Shown: one piece after another, positions 16,852 to 26,052 of the stretch
How the letters are laid out: every line of letters begins with the position of its first letter
Position numbering within the stretch: position 1 is the stretch's first letter
NCBI GenBank assembly: GCA_965217095.1
Contig: OZ244235.1
Span: forward strand, 3,782,001-3,846,000
DNA from: CAYNZV01 sp965217095
Lineage (GTDB): Bacteria > Latescibacterota > UBA2968 > UBA8231
Direction: 5' to 3'
DNA: 64,000 nucleotides
The notes under the pieces: generated by a model
What the model saw: the letters and a program-made list of their open reading frames with translations, nothing else
Database searches by the model: none
What the model was told of the DNA's origin: nothing
Made by a program: the position numbers and the translations under genes

Positions 16852-18159
16852 TCAGGTCTTGGCGATGCAGTAGAGATGGGTCGCCGTTCGTATGAAGATC
16901 CGCGAATCGCTCACGGCGAGAGAAGAGAGGGTGTAGCTGCCATCCAGCTCGTTGGTGGCCACCATCTTGAATACAGGACCCGCTTCTAGCACCGTGGTGA
17001 CGGCATTCTCGTTGGTGATGAAGAGCTTGCCGTCCGCCAGAATGGGTGAGGCACTGACCACACCTTGGGCGGTGCGTTCCGGTCCCCAGACCGCTTCACC
17101 GGTCTTGGCATCGAGACAGGTGGCGATGCCCAGGTCGTCCACCATGAAGAAGCGGCTGCCGTCGCTGACGGGTGTGGGAACGTCGGGGGCTGCCTTGCCC
17201 ATAAATCGCCAGGCAATACGAGGTCGGTCGTCGTCGGCCCGGATGGCGAGCAGAGGTCGCTTGCGGGTAGGCGCGTAGATCATTCCGTCCACGACAACTG
17301 GTGAGCCGACGACGCGGTAATTGCCCTCCTTCTCCGGATTAAGACCGGCCATACGCCAGAGCTCTGCGCCGGAGTCAGGATCGTGACCGGTCACATAATC
17401 CGCGCCGGAGACGACAATCTCGCTCTTTCCGTTGCGGCGAAGAAGCGTCGGCGTGGTGTAGGCATCGGGCGATTCCCTGACGGCGTCCGTGGGTCGCTCC
17501 TGGTGCCACGTTACATCGCCACTAACCGCATCGAAGGCGACCGGGTACGAGGGATCGTCCGTCTTGTACCCGTGCAACACTTCGATGACCAGCTTGTTGT
17601 CGAACAACAATGGAGAAGCGGCGTACCCGAATATCAGACCAAAGGGGCCGTATAACTCCTGGAGATTCTTGCGCCAGAGCTGCTCGCCTTCCATGTCGAA
17701 GGCGCTCACCATGCCAGTGCCCGCTACCGCCCACACGTTTTTTCCGTCGGTGACTGGCGAAGGGGATGCAAGGTTGTGTTTTCGATGGTACTGATTCCCC
17801 CTGTCTAGCTCCCGCTGCCAAAGCACCGTGCCGGTCTCCTTGGCGATGCAGATGAGAAGCAGGGCAGGCCCACCGGCATCGCCGCCGCGCTTTGTCGGCT
17901 CCACCGCATCCGCTTCGGTTCCTGACGCGGATATCACGAAGATGCGGTCGCCCCAGACGATGGGCGTGCCGGCACCCCAGGAGGGCAAAGCGGTCTTCCA
18001 GACGATGTTCTCCGTCGGCCCCCAGTTCACGGGTAGCCCTTTGTCTGGACTTAGTCCGTTTCGGCTGGGACCGCGCCAGTTCGGCCAGTTCGACTCGGCG
18101 GCGATCTCGCTCAGGAAAGTGAAAGCCAGCAGCGTGGCACAACAGATGGTCACCTTCAT
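16852..18159 (-). CDS. PQQ-like beta-propeller repeat protein (exported)
   Basis: The 435-residue protein begins with a signal peptide (MKVTICCATLLAFTFLSEIA, cleavage about residue 22). It continues with WPNWRGPSRNGLS, the usual opening of the PQQ-like beta-propeller proteins of Planctomycetes/Verrucomicrobia type. Repeating blades are marked by tryptophan motifs (TGTVLWQREL, GEQLWRKNL, SGAELWRMAGL, TGEAVWGPERT). No dehydrogenase active-site motif was found, so it is likely a periplasmic scaffold or binding propeller rather than a quinoprotein enzyme. ATG 18159 is chosen because GAAGGGAGAAACCGGA precedes it and the signal peptide starts there. It converges with the disrupted isomerase gene; the 102-bp gap shows nothing notable. 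Confidence 0.85.
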   Translation of the reverse strand: MKVTICCATLLAFTFLSEIAAESNWPNWRGPSRNGLSPDKGLPVNWGPTENIVWKTALPSWGAGTPIVWGDRIFVISASGTEADAVEPTKRGGDAGGPALLLICIAKETGTVLWQRELDRGNQYHRKHNLASPSPVTDGKNVWAVAGTGMVSAFDMEGEQLWRKNLQELYGPFGLIFGYAASPLLFDNKLVIEVLHGYKTDDPSYPVAFDAVSGDVTWHQERPTDAVRESPDAYTTPTLLRRNGKSEIVVSGADYVTGHDPDSGAELWRMAGLNPEKEGNYRVVGSPVVVDGMIYAPTRKRPLLAIRADDDRPRIAWRFMGKAAPDVPTPVSDGSRFFMVDDLGIATCLDAKTGEAVWGPERTAQGVVSASPILADGKLFITNENAVTTVLEAGPVFKMVATNELDGSYTLSSLAVSDSRIFIRTATHLYCIAKT

Positions 18160-18393
18160 TCCGGTTTCTCCCTTCAGGCTAGCACGCCGGTCGATCAGAA
18201 CGAGCATCTGCTACTGGAGTATCGCTGGCAGCTCCGCTGCACTACTGCAGTTAAAATGGAACTGGGCTTGGAACTCTTTCTGCTTCGTTTGACCACGGAT
18301 ACTAACGACTCTGTCTGGCGCTGGGATCAAAGGATGGGGAAAATGTATTCAAGCAGCAATTGTCCCGATGGTCCTATCGTTCTTGCAACCTGA

Positions 18394-18909
18394 ATGACCG
18401 ATTTCGCGCTCTCGCAAATCTTCGCCGGAATCGCCTTCGCCTTCGGCCTGGCCTCGGTGCAGTTCAAGACGCGGCGCAGCATTCTGTCGTGCTTGATCGT
18501 CTCCGTGGCCTTCAACGGCGTCCACTTTTACTATCTCGGCCGCCCCGGAGCCAGCGCCCTGATGCTGCTGGTCGGCCTGCGCTACCTGGTCGCCCTCTTC
18601 ACCACCGACCGCAAGGTCATGGTCCTCTTCCTCTTCGTCACCTGCGGCACCTTTGCGCTGACCTTCAAATCGCCGCTCAGCCTCCTGGCCCTGGCCGGCT
18701 CGCTGATCGGCACCTACGGCAGCTTCGAACCCGCCGGCCGCCAGGTTCGGCTCTATTTCTTGGGCGGCAACAGCTGCTGGCTGACCCACAATATCTTCGC
18801 CTGGACCCCGGTGGGCATCATCATGGAAGCCTCATTCCTCACCAGCAGCATCATAGGATATTGGCGCCACTACGGCTCTCCGTGCAAACGCGCGGCGTCC
18901 GAATCATAG
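18394..18909 (+). CDS. YgjV-family inner-membrane protein
   Basis: The 171-residue protein has about five hydrophobic segments spaced by short charged loops. It matches the YgjV-like membrane family: FGLASVQFKTRRSILSCL, GLRYLVALFT, LAGSLIGTYGSF, and LGGNSCWLTHNIFAWTPVGIIMEA near the end. Function in the family is unknown. No strong Shine-Dalgarno sequence precedes the ATG. It is isolated: the 234-bp region upstream, shared with the divergent PQQ-propeller gene, shows no recognisable feature. Confidence 0.8.
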   Translation: MTDFALSQIFAGIAFAFGLASVQFKTRRSILSCLIVSVAFNGVHFYYLGRPGASALMLLVGLRYLVALFTTDRKVMVLFLFVTCGTFALTFKSPLSLLALAGSLIGTYGSFEPAGRQVRLYFLGGNSCWLTHNIFAWTPVGIIMEASFLTSSIIGYWRHYGSPCKRAASES

Positions 18910-19036
18910 GCGAAGAGCTCTCTTCCGCGTTCATCGCGCCGCTGGCGTTCTTGCCTCGGTCGACCGCGACACGGACCTTCTGGGCACGAATCTGGCTAGC
19001 CCATGGCCACCTGCTCGGCAAGCATCAATTTCAAGC

Positions 19037-21208
19037 CTACAGATCGATCAGCACGATCTCGTGCAAGCCAACCTCGGGGACGGTGATCTGCTTGCCGTCG
19101 GAGCTTGGTGTCAACGACTGGTCGCGCAGGGGCAACGACACCGACCCGGCCCTATAGTCGTTCAGGCGAATCACCACATTCTGCACCGGCAAGATTTCGT
19201 CGATGCAGAAATAGGGGGAACCCCGGGAGGTGTCCCAGGGAAGCATGGGAAACGGATTGTTCAACAGGTGAACCATCAGCTGTCCCGAATCGCGTCGGCA
19301 GGCGGTCACGTCGATCACCTGCGGCGCCTCTACTTCGATGGCCGGCTGTGTCGTCCGCGCCAACAGGTCGAGAAGCTGCCGGAGCTGTGGCAAAGGGCTG
19401 CGATAGAACCCCTGACCAAGGTCCCCACATATGTAGATCGCCGTGCCTTTTCCGAATAGGTGTCGGGTAAGGGCAGGTCGTCCGGAATCGAGATCGGGCC
19501 TGTCGAAGAACTCACCTGACAGCGGTCCCCTGGTGCCCTTCCGTTTCAATCCGCTCTTGGTAAAAAGAACCTCCGGCTCCGAAGCCGAACGCACAGAGAT
19601 CTCGGTCTGCCCGGCCTCGAACGCGAGGAAATGTCCAAACATGGCCTTCAATTGTTCGGTCTGTGGCACGATGATGTTGGTCTCGCCAGAATCAGTCGTC
19701 CCATCCGGGGTTGCGCAGTCGACGCCCAGAACATCCGCCAGCCCGAAGTTGCTGCGCTTCTGCCCGAGTTCGTCGAATAGAGAGCTCTGGTAGGTGGCGA
19801 TCAGGCAACCGCCGCGGTTGACGAACTCGCTGATCGCATCCACCTGGCCGTCGGATAGACACCCGCTGTTCGAAAGCATCAACACCTTATACCCACACAG
19901 AGTATCCAGTGTGAGGTGGTCGTCGAAGACCACCTCGGTGAGCAGCTGCGAACGTTTCAGCATCTCTTCACTGCCCCGGCACAACTTCCAGAATTCGTCG
20001 ATGTCGGTGTAATACTGAAAGTCTCTGCCTTGCTGCGAGACATGGAGGGCGACATGTTTGACCGATTCTCCACTCACGTGCGGCCGCAGCTTCTTCGCCT
20101 CCGAGAAGATCGATTCCAACGCGTCGCCGTAATGGGTAAACGCACCCGCGTGCACACAGACCGTTACCGAAGCGCCGCCGCGGGCAACGGCAGACAGTGC
20201 CGCGACGGCGCCGGTGTGGGGTTCCGGATTCGGTGAAGGCCCAATACTTCCGGCACTTCTCGACGCATTGAAGAAGTACCCGAACGTGGGCCCGGCGGCG
20301 CGCAGCAGCTTGGCGGGAAAACTCATGCCGAGATTGTCCAACCCGGCCTCCATGAAGAAGTGGGTGGTGGTGGGCAGTGGATTCAGTGGATGGCTCGACA
20401 TCCAACCGGTGTCCGGGCTGCCGTATGGCCGGCCGTAATAGTTCCAATCCAGGACTGCGTCCGGGTGTTTTGCGTAGACGCCTTTGGCCACGTGCTCCAC
20501 ACCGTCGTTGAATTTCCCGTAGCGCCAGGCGACATACCGGCGGAAATCCGCGTCTTCCATGTCGACTGTTGTTGGCAGCTCGCGACCGGTCTCGGCCAGG
20601 TACTGCTCCTTGCAGAAGGCGCACGTGCACCCACCCGTGCGGCGCTGCCCGGCATCGGAATGGGATCCGCAGTTCATATCGTCGAAGTAGACGCCGTCCA
20701 GATCGAAGTACTCAATCATCTCGTTGAGGTATTGCGGCAGCCAATCGCGGTACGGGGAGTTCCAGCACAGCCACCCCTCGTTCCAGACCTCTACGCCGCC
20801 ATCGTCGAGCATTTGAATGCCCCACTCCGGATGCTGTCTGTGGATTGGCGTGGTGAAGATGAACGGGTAGTAGCTCAGAATGAGTATCCCCCGTTTGTGG
20901 GCCACCTCCACGAACTCCTTCAAGCGCTCCGCGTCCTCAGCCCACTCCTCCGGACGCGGAATCATCTTGGAGTCCCATAAGGGCCACGAACGGCCTTTCC
21001 CGACGCCTTCGGGGTTGTGGCGCATCGCCCCGATGCTCCAGACCTGGGTACCGGCATCGGCGATGGCGTCGACTTCCTGTTGAATAGTCGCGCGTGGCTC
21101 GTCGCGTACGTCGGGATTCAAACATTCCGGGTAGTGCTCAATGCGGCAGACGCGGTCTTCGTACGGGATTTCCCGCAAGAGCTCGGCGGTGTAACGCGAT
21201 CGTGCCAT
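19037..21208 (-). CDS. Hypothetical glycosyl hydrolase (GHL6-like) with GH42-like trimerisation region
   Basis: This is a 723-residue protein. Residues 1-330 form a TIM barrel of the hypothetical-glycosyl-hydrolase-6 type: DEPRATIQQEVDAIADAGTQVW, HKRGILILSYYPF, CWNSPYRDWLPQYLNEMIEYF, and DLDGVYFDDMNCG, which contains likely catalytic acidic residues. A Cys-rich insertion CTCAFC follows. Residues 380-600 look like the beta-galactosidase trimerisation (class-I glutamine-amidotransferase-like) domain: LSNSGCLSDGQVDAISEFVNRGGCLIATY. The rest is a beta domain with MVHLLNN. No signal peptide. ATG follows CAGGAGGTACC. Enzymes of this shape may act on fucosides or galactosides; the substrate is not determined. 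Confidence 0.8.
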   Translation of the reverse strand: MARSRYTAELLREIPYEDRVCRIEHYPECLNPDVRDEPRATIQQEVDAIADAGTQVWSIGAMRHNPEGVGKGRSWPLWDSKMIPRPEEWAEDAERLKEFVEVAHKRGILILSYYPFIFTTPIHRQHPEWGIQMLDDGGVEVWNEGWLCWNSPYRDWLPQYLNEMIEYFDLDGVYFDDMNCGSHSDAGQRRTGGCTCAFCKEQYLAETGRELPTTVDMEDADFRRYVAWRYGKFNDGVEHVAKGVYAKHPDAVLDWNYYGRPYGSPDTGWMSSHPLNPLPTTTHFFMEAGLDNLGMSFPAKLLRAAGPTFGYFFNASRSAGSIGPSPNPEPHTGAVAALSAVARGGASVTVCVHAGAFTHYGDALESIFSEAKKLRPHVSGESVKHVALHVSQQGRDFQYYTDIDEFWKLCRGSEEMLKRSQLLTEVVFDDHLTLDTLCGYKVLMLSNSGCLSDGQVDAISEFVNRGGCLIATYQSSLFDELGQKRSNFGLADVLGVDCATPDGTTDSGETNIIVPQTEQLKAMFGHFLAFEAGQTEISVRSASEPEVLFTKSGLKRKGTRGPLSGEFFDRPDLDSGRPALTRHLFGKGTAIYICGDLGQGFYRSPLPQLRQLLDLLARTTQPAIEVEAPQVIDVTACRRDSGQLMVHLLNNPFPMLPWDTSRGSPYFCIDEILPVQNVVIRLNDYRAGSVSLPLRDQSLTPSSDGKQITVPEVGLHEIVLIDL

Positions 21209-21374
21209 GGTACCTCCTGGTTATTGCGTGCCGCCCTCACGGGCGCGAGTGCGTATCGATTCGAGCTCGGCGCTGGGATGGCCATTCTCGTCGTAGTGGT
21301 TGAGCTTGTCGGCCGGACCGACCAGTGGAGCATGGGCAAATAAATGGCATTACATACTCTTAGGGCAACAAAGA

Positions 21375-21457
21375 GGGCTTCTCTTTCGGATATTCGGAGG
21401 TGTCGACAAGACCCTCAAAGACGTGAGCACCACGTCTGCATCTGAAAGGAGAAGCCC
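21375..21457 (+). ncRNA. Candidate structured leader / bridge RNA of the IS110 element
   Basis: Directly before the IS110-type gene, GGGCTTCTC-TTTCGGAT (21375-21391) pairs with ATCTGAAAGGAGAAGCCC (21440-21457). This closes an 83-base domain with one bulge and one G-U-type mismatch. Inside is a perfect hairpin, AGACGTG/CACGTCT (21419-21425 and 21431-21437) with a 5-base loop, plus a GTCGAC-containing arm. IS110-group elements are known to encode a structured bridge RNA in the non-coding end upstream of the transposase. Position and structure fit, but identification as a bridge RNA is inference. The right arm also buries the AAAGGAG ribosome binding site, so it could instead control translation. 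Confidence 0.45.
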
Positions 21458-21460
21458 GTG

Positions 21461-22649
21461 ATGAAATCTACCAATATGACTCCGAAGGTCCAACTGGATC
21501 AAACCCTTGATATCTGTGTCGATGTCAGCAAGAGCAAGCTCAATGTCTACTTCGAGTTGGGCGATCAGGCTTTCGATGACGAACGGCCCAATACGATCCG
21601 GCAAATCGAGAAGAAACTTCGCGCCTGTCGGCGTCTAGCGACCGAGCATGGCTTCAAAACTCTTCGTGTTATCTGTGAGCCTTCTGGCGGTTACCAGGAC
21701 AAGCTGTTGAATACAGCGCGTCGGCTCGGCCATCTCACAGCGTACGTCAACGGAGAGGCGGTCGCCAAGTTTCGTGTCGTCGAGACCAATGATGGCGGCA
21801 AGACGGATCTCAAAGATCCGCACATCATCAATACGCTGGCGTGGCTCAACAAAGTCCTCAGACACCGAGATCGGCCTGAAGAGTATCAGCTGCTACAGCA
21901 AATGCGGCGTCGTCTACGAGCGGGCAGACCGGGCGCTCATGGCCGTGCGCGGTCGACTCCACCGCGTGCTCATGGAGCTGTTTTGCGACTTCTCTTCTAC
22001 CAAGAGCTTCCTCTACAGCACCTCGGGTCGCGCCCTGATCGACAAGTATCGCTGCAATCCCTATCGCATTGTCCGTGCGGGTCGTACCCGCTTCGAAAGG
22101 GCCATGCGGCGGCGCGCACCGCGTATCCGGCAGCGCTCTTTAGACCGGCTCTGGGAAGACGCCACGTCCTCCGCCCGCCATCAACGCACGCGTGAATACA
22201 CTGATCGCCTTGAGCTCAAGCTCGGCCAGTTGTGGGAGGAATTCCTGCTCTACGAGCAACGCAAGGCGATCCTGGAAAAGCGCCTGATTTCGCTGCTGCG
22301 GCGCGTGCGCCAGAAGGATCCGGGCGTACCCACGCCGACCCCGGGCGTCATTAGCGCCAAGAATCTAGCTCGTCTCCTCGCCGAAACCGGAGCGCTCAGC
22401 GACTTCGCCAGCTGGCGCATGCTGCTGCGCAAGATCCTCGGCCAGGTCATCTTTCCCCTGGTGTGCCGATCGGGTCTGTACGGTGACTACTACCGCCGCA
22501 AGCGTCTTGCCATGCCCGGACAGAAAGCCATGACCGCGGTCATGCGACACTTCCTGCGGAAGCTTCACGGCTGGTACCGCTCCGGACAAGCATTCGATGC
22601 CCAACGCCACTTCACCGCTGCTGCCCCATCCGAGCGGCAGGCAGCCTGA
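21461..22649 (+). pseudogene. IS110-family transposase, frameshifted
   Basis: The N-terminal RuvC-like DEDD domain is readable from 21461: ICVDVSKSKLNVY (first Asp), CEPSGGYQDKLL (Glu), and KTDLKDPHII (two Asp). Near 21900-21930 the frame shifts by one base. The remaining protein continues in the next frame (VYERADRALMAVRGRLHRVL) to the C-terminal transposase domain, with PGVISAKNLARLLAETGALSDF and SGLYGDYYRRKRLAMPGQKA, stopping at 22649. The unbroken protein would be about 396 residues, normal for IS110. The element ends cannot be fixed from one copy because this family lacks long inverted repeats. It seems to have inserted close to or within the membrane-protein gene that follows. Confidence 0.88.
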
Positions 22650-22679
22650 AAAGATACACAGCGAGGAACTGGGCCGGAG

Positions 22680-23150
22680 ATGACCGTCGCATTCGCTGCG
22701 GGTGTAGGCTTCTGTGTCTATTTCATTCTCAATAGGAGTGAGCGAATTCGTGCTCGCAAGGCGACACTGATCGCTGCTAGTTCGCTCCTCATCATCGCAT
22801 CCGTCATCGTGCAGTATCAACTGCAGTGGGTACTCTATCCCGGTGTTCCCCATGAGTCCACTGTGCCCGTTCAGCTGACCGCGAACATTTCGATAAGACG
22901 ACTGATTCCCTTCCTGCTTTCCATGGCACCAATCTACCTGACAGTGCGGTTTTTTTGGCCTCAAAAGAGAGTTTTCATCTGGGAGTTCGACATCTTTCAT
23001 GCAGTGGTTTTTGCGGCGATCGCTTACTTCCCTTTGTGGGTGACTTTTGGAAAAATTGATGAAGTCAGGATATTCGCCCCTTTTTCCATTCCGATCGTCC
23101 ACTACTCGGCGCTCTACCTGGTTCAACTCAGAAGATCCGATACGGAGTAG
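22680..23150 (+). CDS. Membrane protein of unknown function, possibly N-terminally truncated
   Basis: This 156-residue frame contains four to five hydrophobic helices (VAFAAGVGFCVYFIL, ATLIAASSLLIIASVIV, FLLSMAPIYLTVRFF, and AVVFAAIAYFPLWV). It begins only 30 bp after the IS110 transposase stop and lacks a clear ribosome binding site. It may therefore be the C-terminal remnant of a longer membrane protein cut by the IS. I do not recognise a family. A 26-bp stretch within it (22961-22986) is repeated exactly at 23181-23206, just downstream of its stop. The next gene is a membrane glycosyltransferase. Confidence 0.5.
   Translation: MTVAFAAGVGFCVYFILNRSERIRARKATLIAASSLLIIASVIVQYQLQWVLYPGVPHESTVPVQLTANISIRRLIPFLLSMAPIYLTVRFFWPQKRVFIWEFDIFHAVVFAAIAYFPLWVTFGKIDEVRIFAPFSIPIVHYSALYLVQLRRSDTE
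22961..22986 (+). repeat. 26-bp exact direct repeat, copy 1 (second copy 23181-23206)
   Basis: TCAAAAGAGAGTTTTCATCT followed by GGGAGT occurs at 22961-22986, inside the membrane-protein gene, and again at 23181-23206 in the gap before the glycosyltransferase gene. The flanks differ, so this is a short isolated duplication and not part of a larger repeat. The second copy is 47 bp upstream of the GTG start at 23253. Confidence 0.8.
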
Positions 23151-23252
23151 GCCAATTGCTCCGTTTGTACTGGGACGAATTCAAAAGAGAGTTTTCATCT
23201 GGGAGTCCGGCCAGGTCATAGGCTGGCATGCAGACACGGGATTAGTGTCAAG

Positions 23253-25467
23253 GTGGCTGACGGGATTAGTGAAGAAGGGTGGCTCTCCTGGAGTGACAAG
23301 CGCACTCAATGCGTGGTCTGGATCTCTTTTGCCGTTTACGCGCTCACCGTGATCCGGACAGCATGGGTCGCGGATGATGCCTTCATCACCTTCCGAACCG
23401 TCGACAACTTCGTCAATGGATTCGGCCTTACCTGGAACATTTCTGAGCGTGTGCAGGCGTACTCCAATCCGCTCTGGATGTTCCTCATGTCCGCGCTGTA
23501 TTTCGTTACGCGCGAGGTTTTCTTCACATCCCTTCTGCTTTCTATTGCAGTCTCTCTGGTGGCCGTCGGTGTTCTCATTCGGAGGCTCTCTTCGTCACAC
23601 ACTGCTGCCCTGGTCGGTCTCTTCCTGTTGATAAACTCCAAAGCATTCGTAGACTACTCCACGTCGGGCCTCGAGAACCCCCTCACGCACCTTATCTTAG
23701 CTCTATTTCTTGCCATCTATCTGCGCGCGCGCAGCGGCGAAGCACGCCTCCTCTTTCTGTCGCTGATCGCAGCACTGGGCGCGATCAACAGAATGGATTC
23801 GATTCTGTTGTTCCTACCGTGTCTTGCTCTCGTCGCCTGGTCGATTAGAAACACGCGCGCGCTTGGTGCTGTCGTGATCGGGTTCATTCCCTTTGTGCTG
23901 TGGGAGCTTTTCTCCCTGCTCTACTACGGCTTTCTGTTTCCCAATACAGCTTACGCGAAGTTGAACACGGGGATTGCGGTGGCGGAAATACTACGGCAAG
24001 GGGTGTACTACCTGTTCGACTCCGCCACCGTTGACCCGCTGACACCCCTGACCCTCGCCATGGGCATTGTCCTCCCACTCGTGAAGAAGGACGTGCAGCG
24101 ATCGCCGATCGCCGCAGGCGTCCTACTCTACGTGGCCTATGTCGTCTGGATCGGCGGCGATTTCATGAGTGGCCGTTTCTTGAGCGCACCCTTCTTCGCC
24201 CCCGTCGCATTAATTATCCTGGACAATCCCTTTCGCGGTCGAATGCTCGCGGCCGCCTCCGCAGTGATATTCGTCTTGGGCCTGGCGTCTCACTCTCATC
24301 CGCTGTTGAGCAGCTACAGTTCGCCGGAGCCTCACAGCGCGAACGGCATCAGCGACGAACGGCCCGCTTCCTATGAGACCGCAGGCCTGCTCCGGGCTTT
24401 GGCTGCCGAACCCGGCATCGAGTTCCCCAATCACGATTGGGCCATCGGGGCTCGTCAGACCCGCCCGGCAAGCAATCAGTACGGTGCCGCCGTCTGGGGC
24501 AACATCGGCTTCACCGGATTCTTTGTCGGCCCGAACATTCACGTCATCGATCCACGGGCGCTGAGCGATCCGCTGCTGGCGCGCCTGCCCGCATTCGAGG
24601 ACCCCAACTGGGGGATCGGCCACTTCCGTCGCGTCATCCCCGAAGGGTACTTCGAGGGCCCTGCTGTACGGGGAAAACGTGATCGTGGACCAGAATCTGG
24701 CAGCCTACTTCGACAAACTGCACCTCATCACTCGCGGCGACCTGCTCGATCCCGAGCGGATTACTGCGATATGGGGTATGCACATCGGGAAGTACGACCA
24801 CCTCGTCGATTGGAGAAGGTACCGACATCCCTCCCTGCTCGACCGCTACATCTCTGACGCCTACGAAGAGCCACACAACGTGGCCAAGCTGATGCAATTG
24901 GCCGATGAACACTTCAGGCAGGACAACAGCCAGAAGGGAGTATCCGCGCTCAAGGCGGCGCTGCTGTTGCAGAATTCGGTCCTCTTGGAGCGCACGCAGG
25001 AGGCGGGGTTTCCACGTGGGGAATGGGATCGCAACCTACAGCTGCACCTGCGGAATATCACAGTGTCCGAGTCGAGCGCGCAGTCGCTGGATGAGTACGA
25101 CATTTTCATTCACTACACCTGGATCTACTCCTCCTTGAGAACGGCGAGGGAACGGGCGGATCGTGGCGACGTGGACGGAGTACGACAGATGCTGGCGGCC
25201 GCAATCACCCATGCCCGCACAGTGCTGAATATCCAGGCAGATGCGTCGATCTATCAGCTCCTCGGCACGGCGCTTCAGAGAAGCGGGCAACTCGACGAAG
25301 CGGCAGCTGCTCTGGGTCAGAGTATCTCCCTCGATAGCAATCAGCAGAGGTCGTATCAGACACACCTGTCGCTGGCTACCGTGCTGCAGCGAATGGGACG
25401 GCATGCTGAAGCTGCCAGCGCGCGGGAATCGGCAGCGCAGCTCAAGGTCACCGAAGCGTCGCGGTAG
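23253..25467 (+). pseudogene. Membrane glycosyltransferase (arabinosyltransferase-like) with TPR tail, frameshifted
   Basis: The first frame (23253-24857) gives a polytopic protein whose start AWVADDAFITFRTVDNFVNG plus AYSNPLWM is the DD-motif region of GT-C-type arabinofuranosyl/mannosyl transferases. About ten hydrophobic helices follow, then a soluble part. At about 24656-24661 (GAGGGCCCTG) an extra base breaks the frame. The true continuation, LLYGENVIVDQNLAAYFDKL, is read from the next frame (start 24679) to 25467 and includes TPR-like helices (YQLLGTALQRSGQLDEAAAALGQSI). The restored protein is about 738 residues. Start is a GTG with a weak AAGG signal. A sequencing error at this G/C run is possible. 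If the break is real, the membrane half may still be made alone. Confidence 0.78.
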
Positions 25468-25619
25468 CGCTGCGGCTCGGTCACTCGCGTAACACCGCTA
25501 GGAAACAATCGATCGACCCTCCTCGGGCGCGTAAATCCAGCGCCCATCAGCCGGTGCACCCATTCGGCCCCTCAAACAAGCCTCAAGTTTCCCCAAGTTC
25601 CTATCGACAGCATGCCCCA

Positions 25620-25930
25620 AAAGGAGACTCTAGTTTCAAAGAAGCGCGCGAAACGGAGCTGGAGCCGGGAGAACCCCTGAGCACCCACTTCCACGTGGGC
25701 GAGGATTGCACTTCGGAAAACATCTCGGCGTTGCGATTCCGCCTGCACTTCTCCGGCCTGGTTATCGCGGTTGGATCGAGGATTACGCCTGCCTGACAGC
25801 TGTTCGCGTTCGGCGACGATATTCGCGTCGAGCTGGGCTGGCGGCCGACACCTCTTCGCTTGACCGCCCCTTGCGCGTTACCTGCCGCAACTTGCACTCG
25901 CCATCGGATTCAGTTCAGGTCTTGCAGCTG
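25620..25930 (+). pseudogene. Decayed fragment of the 545-aa glycosyl-hydrolase-like family (C-terminal domain)
   Basis: Translation around 25623-25760 reads GDSSFKEARETELEPGEPLS and then THFHVGEDCTSENISALRFR. This lines up with the C-terminal domain of the neighbouring gene (GDSSFSDVCELELKQGAPVS, VHFQVGEDVGSINAAELRFR). In another frame just downstream, FAFGDDIRVELGWRPTPL matches EFASNDDIEVKLNNEPL. So at least one frameshift has occurred and no start or N-terminal part is left. It lies immediately upstream of the full-length paralogue at 26053, as expected for a former tandem duplicate. Confidence 0.8.
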
Positions 25931-26052
25931 ATAGCGCTTTGGCCATTATAGGGCACCATTGTCGTAAGTTACGGAGGCTCGCCGCGTCTGTTGCTTGGCG
26001 TTTTTTTGGGCGGGAGACGGGCGTGGCGATTCTGCACAAAAGGAGGAGCTCA

